Notes: a model not told the origin generated them from the letters alone. A stretch of DNA of 64,000 nt from Sphingomonas soli NBRC 100801 (GCF_001591025.1 NZ_BCTZ01000004.1:248001-312000); one strand, 5' to 3'. Shown: positions 17,342 through 26,903, counted from the stretch's first letter. Program-made: numbers and translations.

Positions 17342-18334
17342 GTGACTGTCTTCAACCTCCTCCCCGATCCCGTCTCGCCCCTCGCGCGCGAAACCGCCGC
17401 AAAGGCGTTCGCCGATATGCTCGACGGCACCGCACCCGAGGCCGAGATCGAGGCTTTCCTGATCGCACTCTCGGAACGCGGCGAGACCAGCATCGAGATC
17501 GCCGAAGCCGCGCGTGCGCTGCGCCAACGGGTGATTTCGATTTCCGCCCCGGTGGGCGCTATCGATGTATGTGGCACCGGGGGCGACGGCCATCATACGC
17601 TCAACGTCTCCACTGCGGTCAGCCTCGTGGTGGCCGCGGCTGGCGTGCCGGTCGCCAAGCATGGCAATCGTGCCGCCTCCAGCAAAGCAGGCGCAGCCGA
17701 TACGCTGGAGGCGCTGGGGTTAAACCTCGATCGCGCGGCGGCATCGGCAGAGGACACCCTCGGCGATCTCGGCATCGCATTCCTCTTCGCGCAAAAGCAC
17801 CATCCCGCGCTCGCCCGCATCGCGCCTATCCGCCGCCGGATCAGCCGCCGCACGATCTTCAACCTGATGGGCCCGCTAGCCAATCCGGCACATGTCACGC
17901 GCCAGCTCATCGGCATCGCTCGTGCCGATTACGCGCCCGTCTATGCCGATGCCCTCGAACAGCTCGGCACCGAATCCGCTGCGGTGATTTCGGGCGAGGA
18001 TAATCTCGACGAGCTTTCGACCGAAGTGCCCAGCATTGCGGTCAATGTTGGCAGTGCATCCCTGCCGACCCGCATTGCGCCCGAGGATGCCGGCCTCCCG
18101 CGACACCCCCTCAGCGCGATCCGGGGCGGCGATCCCGCCAAAAATGCAGCTGCGCTGCGCAAGCTGCTTCAGGGGGAGCACGGCCCATATCGCGATGCCG
18201 TCCTGCTCAATGCCGCCGCTGCGCTGATGATTGCGGGGCACGCCGCCGATCTTCGCGAAGGAGTGGAGGAAGCCGCCGAAGCCCTGGATAAGGGCCTTGC
18301 CAACGCATTGCTTGATTGCTGGATCGCCTACTGA
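17342..18334 (+). CDS. trpD: Anthranilate phosphoribosyltransferase
   Basis: Transfers the phosphoribosyl group of PRPP to anthranilate, the second tryptophan step. The 330 residues show the glycine-rich PRPP loop [18 protein letters not shown], then [21 protein letters not shown] (anthranilate site) and [10 protein letters not shown]. The start is GTG. The stop overlaps the trpC ATG (ATGA), so trpDC is translationally coupled. Confidence 0.96.
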   Translation: MTVFNLLPDPVSPLARETAAKAFADMLDGTAPEAEIEAFLIALSERGETSIEIAEAARALRQRVISISAPVGAIDVCGTGGDGHHTLNVSTAVSLVVAAAGVPVAKHGNRAASSKAGAADTLEALGLNLDRAAASAEDTLGDLGIAFLFAQKHHPALARIAPIRRRISRRTIFNLMGPLANPAHVTRQLIGIARADYAPVYADALEQLGTESAAVISGEDNLDELSTEVPSIAVNVGSASLPTRIAPEDAGLPRHPLSAIRGGDPAKNAAALRKLLQGEHGPYRDAVLLNAAAALMIAGHAADLREGVEEAAEALDKGLANALLDCWIAY

Positions 18335-19119
18335 TGACCACTATTCTCGATCAGATCCTCGAGCGGAAGCGCGTCGAGGTTGCGGACCGCAAGCGCGCCA
18401 TAAGCCTCGCCGATCTTTCCGCGCGCGCGCTCGGGCAGACCCCGCCACGCGGATTTCGCCGCGCGCTCGATGCCAAGTCGTCCACTGGCTATGGCCTCAT
18501 CGCGGAGATCAAGAAGGCCAGCCCGTCCAAGGGGCTGATCCGCGCCGATTTCGATCCGGTGGCGCATGCCCTCGCCTATGAGGCGGGTGGTGCGGCGTGC
18601 CTCTCCGTCCTCACAGATGCGCCGGGGTTTCAGGGGCATGAGGACTACCTCATCGCCGCGCGCGCAGCCGTTTCGCTCCCCGTGCTGCGTAAGGATTTCA
18701 CCGTCGACCCGTGGCAGGCGATCGAAGCCCGCAGCATCGGCGCGGACGCGATCCTGATTATCGTCGCGGCTTTGGAAGACAGCCAGATGGCGGAGATCGA
18801 GGAAGCCGCAATTGGCCTCGGCATGGACGTTCTCGTTGAAGTCCACGGCGCGGAAGAGCTCGAACGCGCGCTCAAGCTGCGCTCGCGGCTGATCGGCGTG
18901 AACAATCGCAACCTCAAGGACTTCTCGGTCTCGTTCGATCGCACCTATGAACTGGTCGGAAGCGCCCCCGCCGATTGCACCTTCGTCGCCGAAAGTGGGC
19001 TTTCCACCCGGGCCGATCTAGATGCGATGGCCGCGCACGGCGTGCGCAACTTCCTCATCGGCGAGGCTCTGATGCGCCAGCCCGACATCGAAGCCGCAAC
19101 GCGGGAGTTGGTGGGATGA
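18334..19119 (+). CDS. trpC: Indole-3-glycerol phosphate synthase
   Basis: Closes the indole ring to form indole-3-glycerol phosphate. The 261-residue TIM barrel contains [15 protein letters not shown] (catalytic lysines and substrate loop), [37 protein letters not shown] and [11 protein letters not shown]. It is a stand-alone enzyme, not fused to TrpF. ATG 18334 overlaps the trpD stop; a longer in-frame start inside trpD is less likely. Confidence 0.96.
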   Translation: MTTILDQILERKRVEVADRKRAISLADLSARALGQTPPRGFRRALDAKSSTGYGLIAEIKKASPSKGLIRADFDPVAHALAYEAGGAACLSVLTDAPGFQGHEDYLIAARAAVSLPVLRKDFTVDPWQAIEARSIGADAILIIVAALEDSQMAEIEEAAIGLGMDVLVEVHGAEELERALKLRSRLIGVNNRNLKDFSVSFDRTYELVGSAPADCTFVAESGLSTRADLDAMAAHGVRNFLIGEALMRQPDIEAATRELVG

Positions 19120-19140
19120 CAAGAGACACGCACTTCTTCT

Positions 19141-19164
19141 CCCTCTCCCCTTCAGGGGAGAGGG
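19141..19164. repeat. Short palindromic repeat (CCCTCTCCCC hairpin)
   Basis: Perfect 10-bp arms CCCTCTCCCC / GGGGAGAGGG around the loop TTCA, followed by GTTGGGGAGAGGGG. This is a type of dispersed GC-rich hairpin common in high-GC proteobacterial intergenic DNA. It lies between trpC and moaC and could also limit read-through. Confidence 0.7.
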
Positions 19165-19235
19165 TTGGGGAGAGGGGCAGTGGTCGCTCCCACCTCCTCC
19201 CCCTCTCCCTTCCGCCGATTTCATCGGCTCCCTCC

Positions 19236-19255
19236 CTCTCCCCGCAAGCGGAGAG
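19236..19255 (+). promoter_or_regulatory. Hairpin overlapping the moaC ribosome-binding site
   Basis: CTCTCC (19236-19241) pairs with GGAGAG (19250-19255), and the latter is part of the purine-rich Shine-Dalgarno stretch just before moaC ATG 19261. If formed in the mRNA this 6-bp stem would hide the ribosome site. It is part of the same repeat-rich spacer as the 19141 hairpin. Confidence 0.4.
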
Positions 19256-19260
19256 AGGGA

Positions 19261-19728
19261 ATGGCTGATCTCACGCACCTCGACGAAACCGGAGCCGCGC
19301 GCATGGTGGACGTCGCGGGCAAGGCCGTTACCCGCCGCGAAGCAGTCGCCACCGGGCGCATCACCATGTCCGCCGAGGCCGCCGCCGCCATCCGAGCGGG
19401 CAGCGTCAAGAAAGGCGACGTCCTCGCAACCGCGCGCATCGCCGGAATCTTGGCCGCGAAGAAAACCGCCGATCTGATCCCACTGTGCCACCCGCTCCCG
19501 CTCACCCGCGTGGCGATCGAACTCGTCCCGGATGATGGCGGCGTGACCGTCACCGCCACCGCTGCCACCGAAGCGCAGACCGGCGTCGAGATGGAGGCCC
19601 TCACCGCAACCACCGTCGCGCTGCTCACGCTCTATGACATGGTCAAGGCGCTCGATAAGACGATGGTGATCGGCGAAGTCGGGCTGCTCTCCAAGACCGG
19701 CGGCAAATCCGGTGACTGGGCGCGCTAG
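19261..19728 (+). CDS. moaC: Cyclic pyranopterin monophosphate synthase
   Basis: Acts with MoaA in the first stage of molybdenum cofactor synthesis. The 155-residue protein begins [18 protein letters not shown] and carries the conserved [10 protein letters not shown] and [24 protein letters not shown] (with GVEMEA). The ATG at 19261 has GAGAGAGGG directly upstream. Its last bases overlap the convergent tag stop by 4 bases. moeA is 5.2 kb downstream and moaA is at 55 kb. Confidence 0.96.
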   Translation: MADLTHLDETGAARMVDVAGKAVTRREAVATGRITMSAEAAAAIRAGSVKKGDVLATARIAGILAAKKTADLIPLCHPLPLTRVAIELVPDDGGVTVTATAATEAQTGVEMEALTATTVALLTLYDMVKALDKTMVIGEVGLLSKTGGKSGDWAR

Positions 19729-20276
19729 ACCGCGGCGCGCCGGAAGCAGTCCGGAGCATGGTCGTTGACCATCCCCACCGCCTGCATGAACGCATAGACG
19801 ATCACTGGCCCCACGAACTTGAAGCCGCGCGCCTTGAGCGCCTTCGACATCGCCTCGGAAACCGGGGTCTGCGCGGGCACGTGCACCCCATCATTCACCT
19901 GCGTCTCGCCGCCAACCAACGCCCAGAGCCAGTCCGAGAAATCCTCGCCAGCTTCCATCATCGCGCAATAGATTCGCGCTGCGCCGATCGTCGCCTCGAT
20001 CTTCGCCCGCGCGCGGATTATGCCCGGGTCTCCCATCAGCCGCTCCACATCGACCGGCCCGAATGCCGCCACCTTCGCGGGGTCGAACCCGGCAAACGCC
20101 TCGCGAAAGCCCTCCCGCCGGTGGAGGATCGTCCGCCACGAAAGCCCGGCCTGGAACCCCTCCAGCATCAGCATTTCCCAGAGCGTGCGCGAGTCGCGGA
20201 GCGGTACGCCCCATTCGTGATCGTGATATGCCTCCATCACCGGATCGCCCTCAGCCCAACGGCACCGCTCGGTCAT
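19725..20276 (-). CDS. tag: DNA-3-methyladenine glycosylase I
   Basis: Base-excision repair enzyme that removes 3-methyladenine from alkylated DNA. The 183 residues start [25 protein letters not shown], the hallmark N-terminus whose Cys and C-terminal His residues bind zinc. [16 protein letters not shown] and [22 protein letters not shown] follow the family pattern. It is divergent from the GST gene with 41 bases between starts. No LexA box was found in that gap. Confidence 0.95.
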   Translation of the reverse strand: MTERCRWAEGDPVMEAYHDHEWGVPLRDSRTLWEMLMLEGFQAGLSWRTILHRREGFREAFAGFDPAKVAAFGPVDVERLMGDPGIIRARAKIEATIGAARIYCAMMEAGEDFSDWLWALVGGETQVNDGVHVPAQTPVSEAMSKALKARGFKFVGPVIVYAFMQAVGMVNDHAPDCFRRAAV

Positions 20277-20317
20277 ATTGCCTTCCCCCTGCTCGAAAGT
20301 GGCGTAGAGTGCCTTGC

Positions 20318-20968
20318 ATGACCTTGCAGCTCTTCGCCCATCCCTTCTCTTCTTACTGCAGGAAGGCGCTGATCGCACTCCATGAGAATGCCACGCCTTT
20401 CGTGTTCCGGATGCTTGATCCTGAGCACCCCGAAAATGACGCGGAGTGGAGCGCGCGCTGGCCGCTTCGGAAGATGCCGATCCTGGTGGACGGCGAAAAG
20501 ACGATCGTGGAGGTCAGCACGATCATCGAATATCTTCAGATTCACCATCCCGGCCCCGTCCACCTCATCCCCGAGGATGCGCTGGAAGCGCGCATGCTCG
20601 ATCGCATTTTCGACAATTACGTGATGACGCCGATGCAGCAGGTGGTCGGCAACGCGCTCCGCCCGGAGGACGCGAAGGACCCCTATGGCGTCGGGCAGTC
20701 GATGCAGATGCTAGATAAGGTCTATGCCTGGCTGGAGGCCCGGCTGCAGGGGCGGAAATGGGCGGCAGGAGATGCCTTCACCATCGCCGATTGCGCCGCC
20801 GCGCCTTCACTATTCTATGCCGATTGGGTCAGGCCAATTCCGGATGGCATGTCTGCTCTCAAATCCTATCGTGCCCGTCTTCTCGCCCGGCCCAGCGTTT
20901 CGCGCGCAGTAGAGGAAGCCCGCCCCTTTCGTAGGTTCTTTCCCTTAGGGGCACCGGACCGTGATTAA
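20318..20968 (+). CDS. Glutathione S-transferase family protein
   Basis: Cytoplasmic 216-residue protein with the two-domain GST layout. The N-terminal thioredoxin fold starts MTLQLFAHPFSSYCRKALIAL, where Ser/Cys residues sit at the glutathione-activating position, and contains the cis-proline segment KMPILVDGEKTIVEVSTIIEYL. The helical C-terminal domain has FTIADCAAAPSLFYADW. The subclass and substrate are unknown. ATG 20318 is chosen because it begins the fold; the frame extends upstream across the divergent promoter region. Confidence 0.9.
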   Translation: MTLQLFAHPFSSYCRKALIALHENATPFVFRMLDPEHPENDAEWSARWPLRKMPILVDGEKTIVEVSTIIEYLQIHHPGPVHLIPEDALEARMLDRIFDNYVMTPMQQVVGNALRPEDAKDPYGVGQSMQMLDKVYAWLEARLQGRKWAAGDAFTIADCAAAPSLFYADWVRPIPDGMSALKSYRARLLARPSVSRAVEEARPFRRFFPLGAPDRD

Positions 20969-21041
20969 CCCAGTCGTTTAACGCCGTCTTATCTCCGCGC
21001 GCACAGAGTCCCATGCCAAGCCGGGTGGGGAAAACAGGGCT

Positions 21042-21986
21042 ATGCGACAAGGGCTTGCGTCCTCTACGATCGTCAGTCTCGCGTCGGATTTTCCGGCGGC
21101 GGAACCGCTTGCGCCCAGCCCCGGCAATCTCGACGCCGCAACGCTGAACGCAGAAGGTGTTTCGCTGCCCTGCTCGATCCGCAAGCTAAACGCCGCCGGC
21201 GCCACACTCCATCATGATTGCGACCTGGCCGAGGGCACCGCCCTGTCGCTCACCCTCGCCAGCGGCCAGGGTATCCCCGGCACGATCGCCTGGACCGCTG
21301 GCGAAGCTGCCGGCTTCGTCTTCGATGCACCGATCGACGTGGTAAGCACGGTGGCGCGCACGCTGGCCAGCCTGTCGGCCGAGCGCCGCCAGATGCCACG
21401 CATCGAGCTCCATCAGACGGTGAGCCTATGTCATCAGGGCGCTCTGGAATTCACCCGCAGCCGCAATCTCTCGCAGGGCGGCGCCGCAATCGAGAGCCGC
21501 CGCCTGCTGCTTCCCGGCGATCCCATATTGATCAGCTTCGATGGCCTGCGCCCGATCCAGGGCACGATCAAATGGGCGCAGGAAGGTCTCGCCGGGATCG
21601 CCTTTGACGAATCCCTGCCCTGGCAAGTGCTGATGCCCTGGCTGCGGCAGGTCCAGCAGGCGCACGCGCGTCCGGCTCGCTCCAATGCGTTCCCGCCGCC
21701 CGGCCTGATCCCCGACCCGCATGCCATCCTGCTAGACGCGCCCGCCCGCGTCCGTGAAGGCGTGCGCTGGTGGAACGTGCAGCTTCGCGGTCTCACTTCG
21801 CAACTGGTCGAGTTCGAAACCCGCGCACCGCTCGCGCTCGGCACGCCCTTGTGGATCGCGCTTCCGCAGGTCGGCGGCGCGCCCGCGTCGGTGATCGAGC
21901 GCGATCATCATCGCTATCTGTGCGAGTTTCGCCTGCCTCTCCGGCCAAGCGACCTCAGCCTGATCACCGGCGGTGGCGGCGCCTAG
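21042..21986 (+). CDS. PilZ-domain protein, probable c-di-GMP receptor
   Basis: A 314-residue cytoplasmic protein with repeated PilZ-like beta barrels. The middle copy (about residues 105-200) has the ligand motifs RRQMPR and RNLSQGG (RxxxR and [D/N]xSxxG), so it may bind c-di-GMP. The first (about 35-100) and third (about 225-310) copies look like degenerate PilZ barrels without both motifs. Other c-di-GMP-related genes in the window are the small PilZ protein at 45.7 kb and the GGDEF/EAL protein at 53-55 kb. Output unknown. Confidence 0.75.
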   Translation: MRQGLASSTIVSLASDFPAAEPLAPSPGNLDAATLNAEGVSLPCSIRKLNAAGATLHHDCDLAEGTALSLTLASGQGIPGTIAWTAGEAAGFVFDAPIDVVSTVARTLASLSAERRQMPRIELHQTVSLCHQGALEFTRSRNLSQGGAAIESRRLLLPGDPILISFDGLRPIQGTIKWAQEGLAGIAFDESLPWQVLMPWLRQVQQAHARPARSNAFPPPGLIPDPHAILLDAPARVREGVRWWNVQLRGLTSQLVEFETRAPLALGTPLWIALPQVGGAPASVIERDHHRYLCEFRLPLRPSDLSLITGGGGA

Positions 21987-21998
21987 GGTTCGCTCACC

Positions 21999-24329
21999 CT
22001 ATTCCCCCACCACCCGCACCAACGGCTGCAGCGCTTGACCGGTCGGCAGCTTGCCCGATGCGCTCAGCGTCCGGCGCGCCTCGTCCCAGCGCAAGGTCGC
22101 CTGCATCCCTCCATTCTTGCGATAGGCATTGGTCACGCCATCGTCGTCATAAAGCGTGAAGCTGGCATCGCGCCCCGGGTAGACGCGGATGCTCTCGAGC
22201 GGCTGGCGCGTCGCAGTGTTCTGTACGGTTGTGCCCATCGGCACGATCGATCCCGCCCGCACGAACAGGGGAATGCGGTCGATCGGCGCATCCGCCGTGA
22301 TCCACTGCCCGCCCGCGTGCTTGCGTTCGGTCCAGTAATCATACCAGTCGCTCCCGGCGGGCAGGTAAACCTTGCGGCTCGTCGCCCCCTGCTCGGTTAC
22401 GGGCGCGACCAGGAATGCGGGGCCGAACATATATTGATCGCCCAGATTGGCGACTTCCGGGTCGCCCGGGAAATCCATCCAGAGCCCGCGCATAAACGGC
22501 GCGCCGGTTTCATACGTCCCCCGCCCCAGCGCATAGATATAGGGCATCAGCGTGTAGCGCAGCCGCAGGAACTTCGCGATCACCGGCTCCGCCGCCGCGC
22601 CATATTCCCAGATCGCGGTAGCCGGGCGCTGGCCATGGATGCGCAGCGTCGGGGTAAAGGCGTTATAGGCGAACCAGCGCGTGAACAGCTCCGGATAATC
22701 GCGATAGCCCGCGCCCATCGCGGTCGCGCCCGTGGGATCGAGCAGCACCGGGCGCTTGGCCTTGGGCCCGTTCGGCCACTGCCATCCGCCCGTATCGCTG
22801 CTCCAATAGGCGATGCCGCTCGCGGTCATGTTCAGCCCGGTCGGGACCTGCCGCTTCAGCGCCTCCCAGGTTGGCCGCACATCGGATGACCAGAAGATCG
22901 CGCCGTTGCGCTGTGCGCCCAGCCAGGCCGCCCGCGCCAGGATCAGGTTGCGGAAATCCGGCCGGTCGCGCGCCGATCCGTCCGCGATCGCCTGCGTGTG
23001 CACCAGCGGATAGATGTTGTGATAGCGATCCCCCGATCCGATCGCGAAGAAATAGCCGTCGGGCACCAGATCGGGCTCGGTTTCATCCTCCCAGATCCAG
23101 TCAAAGCCTTCGCTGATGATGTTGTCGCGGATCTTGTCCCAGAACCACATCCGCGCTTCCGGATTGGTGCTGTCGAGCAAGGCTCCCGCACGATCGGAAC
23201 GCACCGGCAGGCCATCCACGGGCGCACCATCCTTGTGGTGCAGGAAATATCCCTTGGCCGCGAGAAGATCGAAATAGCGCGATTCGCGCTCGAAACGCGG
23301 CCACACGCTGATCATCGATCGCATGCCCCGGGCGTGCAGTTCGCGGTTCATCCCCGCCGGATCGGGGAAATAAGTGCGATCGATGTCAATCTGTCCCATT
23401 CGCGTCCAATAGAACCAGTCGAGCACCATCACGTCGATCGGATAGCCGCGGCTACGATAGCCATCGGCAATGTCCATCAATTCCTTCTGGCTCTCGTATC
23501 GCGCCTTGCTCTGGATCAGCCCGAACGCCGCCTTGGGCGGCAGCGGCGTCTCGCCGGTCAGCCGGGCATAGCCCGCATAAAGGTCGTCGGCATTGTTGCC
23601 GGTGATGACGAAGAACGAAACGCGCTCGCCCACCTGCGATTGGAATCCGGTGGCGCCATGCAATCCGGGCGTCACCGTGGTGGCGGACGGGTTGTCCCAG
23701 ACGATGCCATAGCCCTTGTTGGTGACGAGGAACGGCACGCACACCGCCTCGCCCGCGGGCGCATCATAATTGTGTCGGCAATCGATAACCCGCCCGCGCA
23801 GGTCGAGCGGCCCCAGGCTCTCCTGATTCTGCCCCAGCCCGTAATAATGCGTGTCCGGCGTGTCGCCAAAGCGTGCGCCCACGCGGAACGTCTTCTCGCC
23901 GTTCACGGTGTGGGGCGTCATTTCCCACCCTTCCATCCGGACGACCTCGCCGCCGCCATTCGCCCGCGCGATCCCGATCGACACCGAAGGGAGCGAAGAT
24001 ACGAAATAGCGCTCCATCAGGCTGGGTGCCTTGGGCCAGGGCTTGGCGTCGATCGTCACGCTCAACGCCGGGGAGGAATAGATATCGGCTCCGTTTTCGC
24101 TCCGCTTCGTCCATCCGCGCGCATCCGCCTTGCCGCTGATCTCCGGGCCAACCCCCTTGGCGATCTCTGCCGCGTCCAGCGCGATCGTAACCCGCACGAT
24201 ATTCGGCCCATAGGGCTCGATCGCTACCAGGCTGCCGTGGCGATCGACCGTACCCAAGGTCTGCGCCGCCACCGGCGCGGCTACCAGCACCGCCAATCCC
24301 GTAAGGGCCACGCGCACAAAGCGAACCAT
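21999..24329 (-). CDS. Exported glycoside hydrolase family 31 alpha-glycosidase
   Basis: Retaining alpha-glycosidase (alpha-glucosidase or alpha-xylosidase type) of 776 residues with a signal peptide (MVRFVRVALTGLAVLVAAPVAAQ), so periplasmic or outer-membrane associated. The GH31 barrel shows YPIDVMVLDWFYWTRMGQ, the nucleophile region WIWEDETEPDL and the acid/base region YWSSDTGGWQWP. The C-terminal beta domains include VRAGSIVPMG and ASFTLYDDDGVTNAY. ATG 24329 is preferred over 24344 because GGAGAGG lies just upstream. Substrate cannot be fixed. It ends 12 bases from the convergent PilZ gene. Confidence 0.9.
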   Translation of the reverse strand: MVRFVRVALTGLAVLVAAPVAAQTLGTVDRHGSLVAIEPYGPNIVRVTIALDAAEIAKGVGPEISGKADARGWTKRSENGADIYSSPALSVTIDAKPWPKAPSLMERYFVSSLPSVSIGIARANGGGEVVRMEGWEMTPHTVNGEKTFRVGARFGDTPDTHYYGLGQNQESLGPLDLRGRVIDCRHNYDAPAGEAVCVPFLVTNKGYGIVWDNPSATTVTPGLHGATGFQSQVGERVSFFVITGNNADDLYAGYARLTGETPLPPKAAFGLIQSKARYESQKELMDIADGYRSRGYPIDVMVLDWFYWTRMGQIDIDRTYFPDPAGMNRELHARGMRSMISVWPRFERESRYFDLLAAKGYFLHHKDGAPVDGLPVRSDRAGALLDSTNPEARMWFWDKIRDNIISEGFDWIWEDETEPDLVPDGYFFAIGSGDRYHNIYPLVHTQAIADGSARDRPDFRNLILARAAWLGAQRNGAIFWSSDVRPTWEALKRQVPTGLNMTASGIAYWSSDTGGWQWPNGPKAKRPVLLDPTGATAMGAGYRDYPELFTRWFAYNAFTPTLRIHGQRPATAIWEYGAAAEPVIAKFLRLRYTLMPYIYALGRGTYETGAPFMRGLWMDFPGDPEVANLGDQYMFGPAFLVAPVTEQGATSRKVYLPAGSDWYDYWTERKHAGGQWITADAPIDRIPLFVRAGSIVPMGTTVQNTATRQPLESIRVYPGRDASFTLYDDDGVTNAYRKNGGMQATLRWDEARRTLSASGKLPTGQALQPLVRVVGE

Positions 24330-24437
24330 CAGCCTCTCCCCCATTTTGTCAGGGTTATGGGGCGAAATCTGCCGCGGAGTCGAACCGGTGATGGTCGATG
24401 GTGGGACCGGCGCACAAACATCTGCTAGAATTCGCGG

Positions 24438-24755
24438 ATGCTCACTGCCCTGCTCCTCGCCGCCGCTCCCCCGCACTGCGCCGATCCGGCCTTCTGCCCC
24501 ACGCTCGCCGAGATTCGTTCCGCGATCCAGCGTGACGATGATGAAAAAACCGGAACGCTGATCGACGACCAGAATGCCGTGCGCCACGTCACCGATATCT
24601 ATTGCGAGCGCCCCGATAACGAGGAGCCCCGCTCGGTCGCCTGCAAGGTCGTCTTCCACTATCGCACAGGCCGCAACTTCGTGATCGTCCGCCTTTCAAA
24701 GGGCGAGAAGCATTGGGTGGTCGAGGAGCGTCTGGAAGTTTTTCAGAAGCGCTGA
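24438..24755 (+). CDS. Small secreted hypothetical protein
   Basis: A 105-residue product with a short hydrophobic start (MLTALLLAAAPPHCADPAFC) and four cysteines that could pair in the periplasm. The C-terminal part VACKVVFHYRTGRNFVIVRLSKGEKHWVVEERLEVF is beta-rich. I do not recognise the family. It is divergent from the GH31 gene with about 108 bases between starts. Confidence 0.65.
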   Translation: MLTALLLAAAPPHCADPAFCPTLAEIRSAIQRDDDEKTGTLIDDQNAVRHVTDIYCERPDNEEPRSVACKVVFHYRTGRNFVIVRLSKGEKHWVVEERLEVFQKR

Positions 24756-24793
24756 TCGCCCACCGGGGCTGGATCCTGATCCTAGCTTGAATC

Positions 24794-24866
24794 GTCATCT
24801 CCGCGAAAGCGGGAACCCCGGGTTTTCCTCCACCACCCTCCGTGGCTCGGGTTCCCGCTTTCGTTA
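24794..24866. repeat. REP-like inverted repeat (GTCAT-type, GCGAAAGCGGG arms)
   Basis: Perfect 15-bp arms CGAAAGCGGGAACCC (24804-24818) and GGGTTCCCGCTTTCG (24849-24863) enclose a 30-base loop. It resembles the elements at 38128 and 59663, which share GTCATC ends and AAGCGGG/CCCGCTT arms. It lies between a hypothetical gene and moeA. Confidence 0.8.
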
Positions 24867-24925
24867 GGATTGCGGTTATGCTCGGCCCCTTTCCCGCGCG
24901 CCGCCACTCCCCTATCCCCCACATA

Positions 24926-26110
24926 ATGCCCGCGCTTCTCCCCGTCGCCGAAGCCCAGTCGCGCCTGTTCGCGCTCGCCGCGCCAGTCCCCGTCGAGCAG
25001 GTCTCGCTCGCGCATGCCGCAGGCCGCTGGGCCGCCCGGGACATTTCCGCGCTGCGCACCCAGCCCGCCGCCAATCTCTCCGCGATGGATGGCTATGCGA
25101 TCCGCTTCGCCGATCTGCCCGGCCCATGGGAAGTGATCGGCGAAAGCGCCGCCGGACGCAGCTTTTCCGGCGCGCTGGGCGCGGGCCAGGCGGTTCGCAT
25201 CTTCACCGGCGCAGCGATGCCCGCGGGGAGCGATACGGTGCTCGTCCAGGAAGAGGCCGCCCGGGATGGCGACCGGCTGCGCCTTGCGGGAGAGGGGCCC
25301 ACCGCGCGCGGCCGCAACGTCCGCCCGCGTGGTCTCGATTTCACCGAAGGCGAGGTGCTGGTCCGGGCTGGCGAGCGGCTGACTCCCGCCCGGCTCGCGC
25401 TGGCGGGTATCGCCGGTCACGCCACGCTCCCGGTTTGCCGCCGCCTCCGCGTCGCTATCGCCGCCACCGGTGACGAACTCGTCGCCCCCGGCACGCCTCT
25501 CACCGGGGCGCAATTGCCCGAAACCAACCGGCTGATGCTCGCCGCCCAGCTTGCGGACCTTCCGGTCGAGATCCTCGATCTCGGCATCCTGCCCGATGAC
25601 CGGGCCGCACTCGAAACCGCCTTCCGTTCGGTCAGCGCGGATATGTTGGTCACCAGCGGCGGCGCATCGGTCGGCGATCACGATCTGGTGCGACCCGCGC
25701 TGGAGGCTGCTGGCGGTACGATCGATTTCTGGCGGATCGCGCTCCGGCCGGGGAAGCCGATGATGGCCGGCAGGCTGGGCGGCGCGATCGTGCTCGGTCT
25801 GCCGGGCAATCCCGTTTCCGCCTTCGTCACGGCCTTGCTCTTCGTGCGCCCGTTGGCCGCGCATTTGTCCGGCACCATGGATCCACTTCCGTCCGGGCGC
25901 ATGGTCCCGCTGGGCGAAGCGCTACCCGCGAACGGCGTCCGCGCCGATTATCTGCGCGCGGAGCTGCGCGGCGGACGGGCCTTCGCCTCCACGATTCAGG
26001 ATAGCTCGATGCTGCGCACGCTCGCTCGCGCGGGCTGCCTGATCGTGCGTGCGCCGCATGCCCCGTCGGCGCAGAGCGGCGAAGCGGTGGAAATCCTTGA
26101 CCTGTCTTGA
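24926..26110 (+). CDS. moeA: Molybdopterin molybdenumtransferase
   Basis: Inserts molybdenum into adenylated molybdopterin. The 394 residues include AMDGYAIRFAD near the N-terminus, GEGPTARGRNVRPRGLDF, the MPT-binding domain with VAIAATGDELV, VTSGGASVGDHDL, ALRPGKPMMAGR and GLPGNPVSAFV, and a C-terminal beta domain. The start at ATG 24926 matches the family N-terminus. lexA follows after 57 bases, which contain the SOS operator. Confidence 0.95.
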   Translation: MPALLPVAEAQSRLFALAAPVPVEQVSLAHAAGRWAARDISALRTQPAANLSAMDGYAIRFADLPGPWEVIGESAAGRSFSGALGAGQAVRIFTGAAMPAGSDTVLVQEEAARDGDRLRLAGEGPTARGRNVRPRGLDFTEGEVLVRAGERLTPARLALAGIAGHATLPVCRRLRVAIAATGDELVAPGTPLTGAQLPETNRLMLAAQLADLPVEILDLGILPDDRAALETAFRSVSADMLVTSGGASVGDHDLVRPALEAAGGTIDFWRIALRPGKPMMAGRLGGAIVLGLPGNPVSAFVTALLFVRPLAAHLSGTMDPLPSGRMVPLGEALPANGVRADYLRAELRGGRAFASTIQDSSMLRTLARAGCLIVRAPHAPSAQSGEAVEILDLS

Positions 26111-26135
26111 CAGGCGTGAGGAACATTGCATAAAC

Positions 26136-26150
26136 GTTCCCAGTCTGTTC
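26136..26150 (+). promoter_or_regulatory. SOS box (LexA operator), autoregulation of lexA
   Basis: GTTC (26136-26139), seven bases, GTTC (26147-26150): the alphaproteobacterial direct-repeat SOS operator GTTC-N7-GTTC. It lies 17 bases upstream of the lexA start codon and before its AGGAG ribosome site, as expected for autorepression. Confidence 0.9.
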
Positions 26151-26167
26151 CAGGCAGGAGAATTCGT

Positions 26168-26848
26168 ATGCTCACGCGCAAGCAGCACGAGCTGATCTGC
26201 TTCATTGCTGATCGCCTTAACGAGACGGGCGTATCGCCGTCGTTCGAGGAGATGAAGGAGGCGCTCGATCTCAAGTCGAAGTCGGGTGTGCACCGGCTGA
26301 TCTCCGCGCTTGAGGAGCGCGAATTCATTCGCCGCCTGCCCAATCGCGCCCGCGCGCTTGAAGTCCTCAAGATGCCCGAGCGCGGTGGCGGCGCGAACGC
26401 TGCGGTAAAGGGGCCTGCAGCCGCACCGGCTTCGTCCTCCTCCTCCCCGCTGCCCCAGCCGGCGAACGATGTGATCGAGATTCCGCTGCATGGCCGCATC
26501 GCCGCCGGTACGCCGATCGAAGCGCTGGAGGGGGCGTCGATGCTCCCCGTGCCTGCCGCCCTGCTCGGCTCGGGCGAGCATTACGCGCTCGAAGTCGCCG
26601 GTGATTCGATGGTCGAGGCGGGTATTCTGGATGGCGATTACGCGCTGATCCGCCGCACCGAGACGGCGCGGGACGGCGAGATCGTCGTCGCGCTGATCGA
26701 CGATGCGGAGGCGACGCTGAAATATTTCCGCAAGGAAGGCGCGATGATCCGTCTCGATCCGGCGAACCGCGACTATAATCCGCAGCGCTACCGCCCCGAT
26801 CAGGTCCGCGTCCAGGGCAAGCTCGCCGGACTGCTGCGCCGCTATTGA
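26168..26848 (+). CDS. lexA: LexA repressor
   Basis: Represses SOS genes until RecA-stimulated self-cleavage. The 226 residues begin with a winged-helix domain ([40 protein letters not shown]). The C-terminal S24 peptidase has the Ala113-Gly114 cleavage site (GRIAAGTP), Ser147 in [10 protein letters not shown] and Lys185 in EATLKYFRK. The linker (about residues 70-100) is unusually Ala/Pro/Ser-rich. The promoter carries its own operator. The gene is convergent with the metallo-beta-lactamase gene, with a strong hairpin between. Confidence 0.97.
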   Translation: MLTRKQHELICFIADRLNETGVSPSFEEMKEALDLKSKSGVHRLISALEEREFIRRLPNRARALEVLKMPERGGGANAAVKGPAAAPASSSSSPLPQPANDVIEIPLHGRIAAGTPIEALEGASMLPVPAALLGSGEHYALEVAGDSMVEAGILDGDYALIRRTETARDGEIVVALIDDAEATLKYFRKEGAMIRLDPANRDYNPQRYRPDQVRVQGKLAGLLRRY

Positions 26849-26859
26849 ATTGCAACTTG

Positions 26860-26893
26860 CCAAAGCCGTCCGGGCGGGGCCCGGCGGCTTTGG
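26860..26893. terminator. Bidirectional hairpin between lexA and metallo-beta-lactamase gene
   Basis: Arms CCAAAGCCG / CGGCTTTGG (9 bp), continued inside by CCGGGC / GCCCGG after a one-base bulge, loop GGG. It lies 12 bases after the lexA stop and 10 before the convergent stop. No long T-run follows, but AAATG/CATTT flanks are mildly AT-rich. Confidence 0.65.
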
Positions 26894-26903
26894 AAATGCG
26901 AAT

